Positions 5,723 to 8,342 of a stretch of DNA of 8,342 bases are shown piece by piece. The stretch comes from Pirellulales bacterium. Its GTDB lineage: Bacteria; Planctomycetota; Planctomycetia; Pirellulales; Thermoguttaceae. The stretch is from NCBI GenBank assembly GCA_030607895.1, contig JAUWJC010000159.1, positions 1 through 8,342 on the forward strand, given 5' to 3'. The position numbers and the translations under genes are program-made. Position 1 is the first letter of the stretch. Every line of letters starts with the position of its first letter. The notes below the pieces were generated by a model, which saw only the letters and a list, made by a program, of their open reading frames with translations, had not been told where the DNA came from and made no database searches.

Positions 5723-8342
5723 ATGAAACGCAAGCCCACACCCTCACGGTCCAGAAGTGTGGCTTCCGGATGGGCCTCCATGCTTGCCGGAATGCTATTG
5801 CCGGTCGGGCTGGCGATTTCTTCTGCCAGTGCGCTCGGGCAGGAAACCGACAATCTGACCGTCTCTGCTGGAGAGTTCGGCCGAGGCGACGTGAAGGAAG
5901 GCACGGACAAATACGGTAAGTTCATCGTTGTCCGCAGCGTGGTCGAGTACGACCTGAACACCAGCGGAATCGAACAATTGTCGCTGGAGATCAAGGCCGC
6001 CGGCGATGCAACGATCCAGATTTGGGTTGACGGCAAAGTGCACGACAAGCAATCCCTGGCCGTGCCCAGCACGGGACTGGGTATGAACGAGGTCCCCAGG
6101 TGGATTCGCGTGGATCGTCCCATCCAGCTCGCTCCCGGGAAGCAGCGAACCGCCGTGGTGTTGCGCTACGACATCAGCAAGGGCTTCGGCGGCGTCAAGC
6201 CTCGGCGGATTTATCAGCTTCGGTTCACCACAACGAAGGGCCCCGGTACGGCTAAACTCGGATCGGCAGAGCGGAAGCCGTGGGACTGCTACTCGTGGCT
6301 CTTGGAGCGTTATCCATTGTCGGACGCGATCCAGGAATCGCCGTTTCTTAGGCCCCGCGAGCCGTTCCGCTTCGACATGACACTGCCCGAGCATCCCACG
6401 GACTACCCCGACGCGATCTGTTCGGACCAGTACGGCTACCAGGCGGGCAACTCATTTCTCCGCCATGCCGTGAGTCGGAGCCGGCTGAGGCCATCGTTGG
6501 GCCAGTTCGTGTTTGGGCCGGCCCCCACCCCGGAAGCACCGAAGGAAATGTCCGGTTACCGTGCCTATCTGAGGGGTAATGCCGGACAGATGACGTTGCT
6601 GGATAGCGATGGAAAACCCATAGCGCTGAAAGGCACGAGCCTGCGATTCCAGCCGCATCACCTCCAGACGGTCTTCGAGGCGCCCGGCGTCCGCATGAAC
6701 GTGGACAGCGCGATTGACTTCAGCGATATGTTGGAGGTGAAGATCTCGCTGGCCGCGGACAGACCGGTAACGCTGTCTCTATCCGGCTCGTTCAATCTGC
6801 CCGGCAAGTGGCACCGGCAATCGGGAGTATGGGTCGGCCAGACCGTGTTCCATTATCTTCTGGGGCTTGACGTTGCCTCCAATGTAGATGTGAAGGTCGT
6901 GGGGAAGGAAAAGCCGATCGGTTATCGCATCGAGTTGGCCCCCAGCGCCAAGGCGGAGCTTGTTGTGCGGTTGAAGCCGGGCTACCGCGTCGCGGATATT
7001 CGCGATCCGTTGATTGCCCAACGGAAGTCCTCCGTTTCGGTCGCCCAGCGGTGTCGGCGGGAGTATCGTGACTTCTTCTCGCGAATTGTGCCCGCATTCG
7101 GCTGCTCCGATCAGAGACTCGTCGACATTTACAACTACTGTGCCTATGCGGTCCGCTTCAACATGGTGGACATCCCCTTCGAGCCGTATGCGGATCCGTA
7201 CCTGACCTTCAGAAAGGTCGGCTACAACGGGATCAACATGTGGGCGGAAAACATGGCAACTTGCTCTGTGTATTTGCGGTGGCTCAACGACAAGTCGTTC
7301 GGCCGGCGGGCCATACGGAGGTGTCTGGAGCGTCCGCGCTGCACGCCGCTCCAGCCGTTTGGACCTCCGCGGACGACCCTCGCCTGGGGCCTGTACCATC
7401 CGGCACTGCCCGTGTACGAGTTCGCCAAGTGCTCCGACGACCCTGAGTTCTTCGACCTTATCAAGGAGGTTGTTCGCACCACGGCGGAGAGCCGATCGGG
7501 AGTTGAATTCGAGCACCTGGCCGCACGCAACGGCATGCTTCCTCACTATGACGGTTCCACGCGTTACAAGCCATTCACGAAGGGTAAAGTGTGGTGGGGA
7601 TCGAAGATGAATCAGCCGCTGGCCCATATCGATGCCAACGCCTGGCGCTATCAGACCTGCCGCCAGGCGGCTGCCATCGCCCGGGCCGCCGGCGACTCGG
7701 CGAAAGCGTCTCAATTCGAGCATCAGGCCAAGCTGATCCGCAATGCCATCAACCGCCTGATGTGGGATGACAAGATCGGGTTCTACTTCGACTACGCCAC
7801 AAAGGACCGCAAACGGTCGGATGTCATGTCGGTAGCCGCGTTTCAGACACTCTGGGCCGGTGTGCCTAATCGCTCGCAGGCCGACCGGCTGGGGGAACAT
7901 ATGACCAATCCAAAGGAATTCTGGTCGCAGTACGTCCTGCCGGCAATTCCTCTTGCCGACGATCGGGCCAATCATCATGCGGGTGAAGATGGAGGCATCA
8001 TCGTAGACGTTGCCGTTTGGTATCCGCTACAAGGGCTGCTCAAGCTGGGCTACAGAGACGTTGCCGAAAAGCTCTTCTGGCGCACCATGGACCTTATGAC
8101 GGCTCACGGCATGTTGTCCTGGGCGTGTGTCAGCTTTTCCGCTGAGAATGGGGCCCCAAGCGACAGACTCTGCGCCGACGCGAGCATTGCCGTGGACATG
8201 ATCCTCCGCTGCGGCACCGGGTTCCTGCCACGAACCGATGGGCTGTTCGAGTTCGACCCGCTGATCCTGGGCCCAAAGCTGAAGAGTCTTGATTGGGGGC
8301 CCTACCTGTACAAGAAGCACTGGATCGAGGTACACTGGCACG
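5723..8342 (+). CDS. Secreted GH63/MGH1-like (alpha/alpha)6 glycosidase, 3' end cut by window
   Basis: The frame stays open from ATG 5723 to the window edge, 873 codons. The product opens with a basic n-region (MKRKPTPSRSRS) and a hydrophobic stretch ending in ISSASALG at residue 39, a probable Sec signal peptide. Residues of about 40-170 are beta-strand-like and could be a carbohydrate-binding jelly roll. The next 250 or so residues are also beta-rich and unassigned. From about residue 440 the sequence looks like the barrel of trehalase/GH63/mannosylglycerate hydrolase-like enzymes: REYRDFF, IYNYCAYAVRFN, HIDANAW (635-641), RLMWDDKIGFYFDY, then VMSVAAFQTLWAGV and HHAGEDGG. Asp637 and Glu808 (in SAENG) are tentative catalytic residues. 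The closing FEFDPLILG...WGPYLYKKHWIEVHW resembles the C-terminal beta region of these enzymes, so only a few residues are probably missing. The family is likely; the substrate is unknown. Confidence 0.75.
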   Translation, partial: MKRKPTPSRSRSVASGWASMLAGMLLPVGLAISSASALGQETDNLTVSAGEFGRGDVKEGTDKYGKFIVVRSVVEYDLNTSGIEQLSLEIKAAGDATIQIWVDGKVHDKQSLAVPSTGLGMNEVPRWIRVDRPIQLAPGKQRTAVVLRYDISKGFGGVKPRRIYQLRFTTTKGPGTAKLGSAERKPWDCYSWLLERYPLSDAIQESPFLRPREPFRFDMTLPEHPTDYPDAICSDQYGYQAGNSFLRHAVSRSRLRPSLGQFVFGPAPTPEAPKEMSGYRAYLRGNAGQMTLLDSDGKPIALKGTSLRFQPHHLQTVFEAPGVRMNVDSAIDFSDMLEVKISLAADRPVTLSLSGSFNLPGKWHRQSGVWVGQTVFHYLLGLDVASNVDVKVVGKEKPIGYRIELAPSAKAELVVRLKPGYRVADIRDPLIAQRKSSVSVAQRCRREYRDFFSRIVPAFGCSDQRLVDIYNYCAYAVRFNMVDIPFEPYADPYLTFRKVGYNGINMWAENMATCSVYLRWLNDKSFGRRAIRRCLERPRCTPLQPFGPPRTTLAWGLYHPALPVYEFAKCSDDPEFFDLIKEVVRTTAESRSGVEFEHLAARNGMLPHYDGSTRYKPFTKGKVWWGSKMNQPLAHIDANAWRYQTCRQAAAIARAAGDSAKASQFEHQAKLIRNAINRLMWDDKIGFYFDYATKDRKRSDVMSVAAFQTLWAGVPNRSQADRLGEHMTNPKEFWSQYVLPAIPLADDRANHHAGEDGGIIVDVAVWYPLQGLLKLGYRDVAEKLFWRTMDLMTAHGMLSWACVSFSAENGAPSDRLCADASIAVDMILRCGTGFLPRTDGLFEFDPLILGPKLKSLDWGPYLYKKHWIEVHWH

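Noticed and set aside
6779..7978. 399-codon minus-strand open frame opposite the large glycosidase
   Set aside because: The plus frame is open for 873 codons with a signal peptide and glycosidase-like motifs, and the minus frame has no recognisable domain.

Overview
This window looks like chromosomal DNA from an uncultured, moderately GC-rich bacterium, most plausibly of the Planctomycetota or a related PVC lineage. The assignment rests on gene content: a Tat-exported Gfo/Idh/MocA oxidoreductase, a secreted ThuA-domain protein and several secreted (alpha/alpha)6-barrel glycosidase-like proteins in one cluster are typical of polysaccharide-degrading planctomycetes. No marker gene is present to prove it.

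Layout. Bases 1-394 hold no convincing gene but are rich in dyad symmetry: a cluster of triloop hairpins (about 11-90), and a long near-perfect inverted repeat (236-315) with a related half copy at 131-150. These resemble non-autonomous REP/MITE-like palindromic elements. A weak sigma70-like promoter may lie at 191-218. From 395 to the right edge, five genes run on the + strand with gaps of 43, 52, 67 and 66 bases, suggesting one operon: (1) a cytoplasmic Gfo/Idh/MocA dehydrogenase, 395-1456; (2) a second Gfo/Idh/MocA protein with a twin-arginine signal, 1500-2849; (3) a secreted ThuA-like protein, best started at 2902 and ending at 3783; (4) a secreted GH9-like protein, 3851-5656; (5) a large secreted protein with an N-terminal beta-rich region and a C-terminal GH63/MGH1-like barrel, 5723 to beyond 8342. 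Genes 2-5 have purine-rich Shine-Dalgarno sites (AAGGA type); gene 1 has none close to its start.

The two most unusual points are as follows. The GH9-like protein aligns well around the canonical DAGD active-site motif but has NSSG there, so both catalytic-site aspartates are gone while the C-terminal catalytic glutamate position is kept. Between genes 4 and 5 lies a 16-bp tandem repeat (nearly five units, about 31% GC) that supplies the last codons and stop of gene 4, repeats a TACAAT hexamer and ends at the ribosome binding site of gene 5.

How the genes may work together (inference): export signals on four of five products point to glycan processing outside the cytoplasm. Gfo/Idh/MocA plus ThuA proteins recall the bacterial routes in which a sugar of a glycoside is first oxidised to a 3-keto sugar and then cleaved or isomerised. 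A GH9 fold without its hydrolytic aspartates, next to two sugar oxidoreductases, is compatible with binding or cleaving an oxidised glycoside by a non-classical route. Sequence alone does not prove this.
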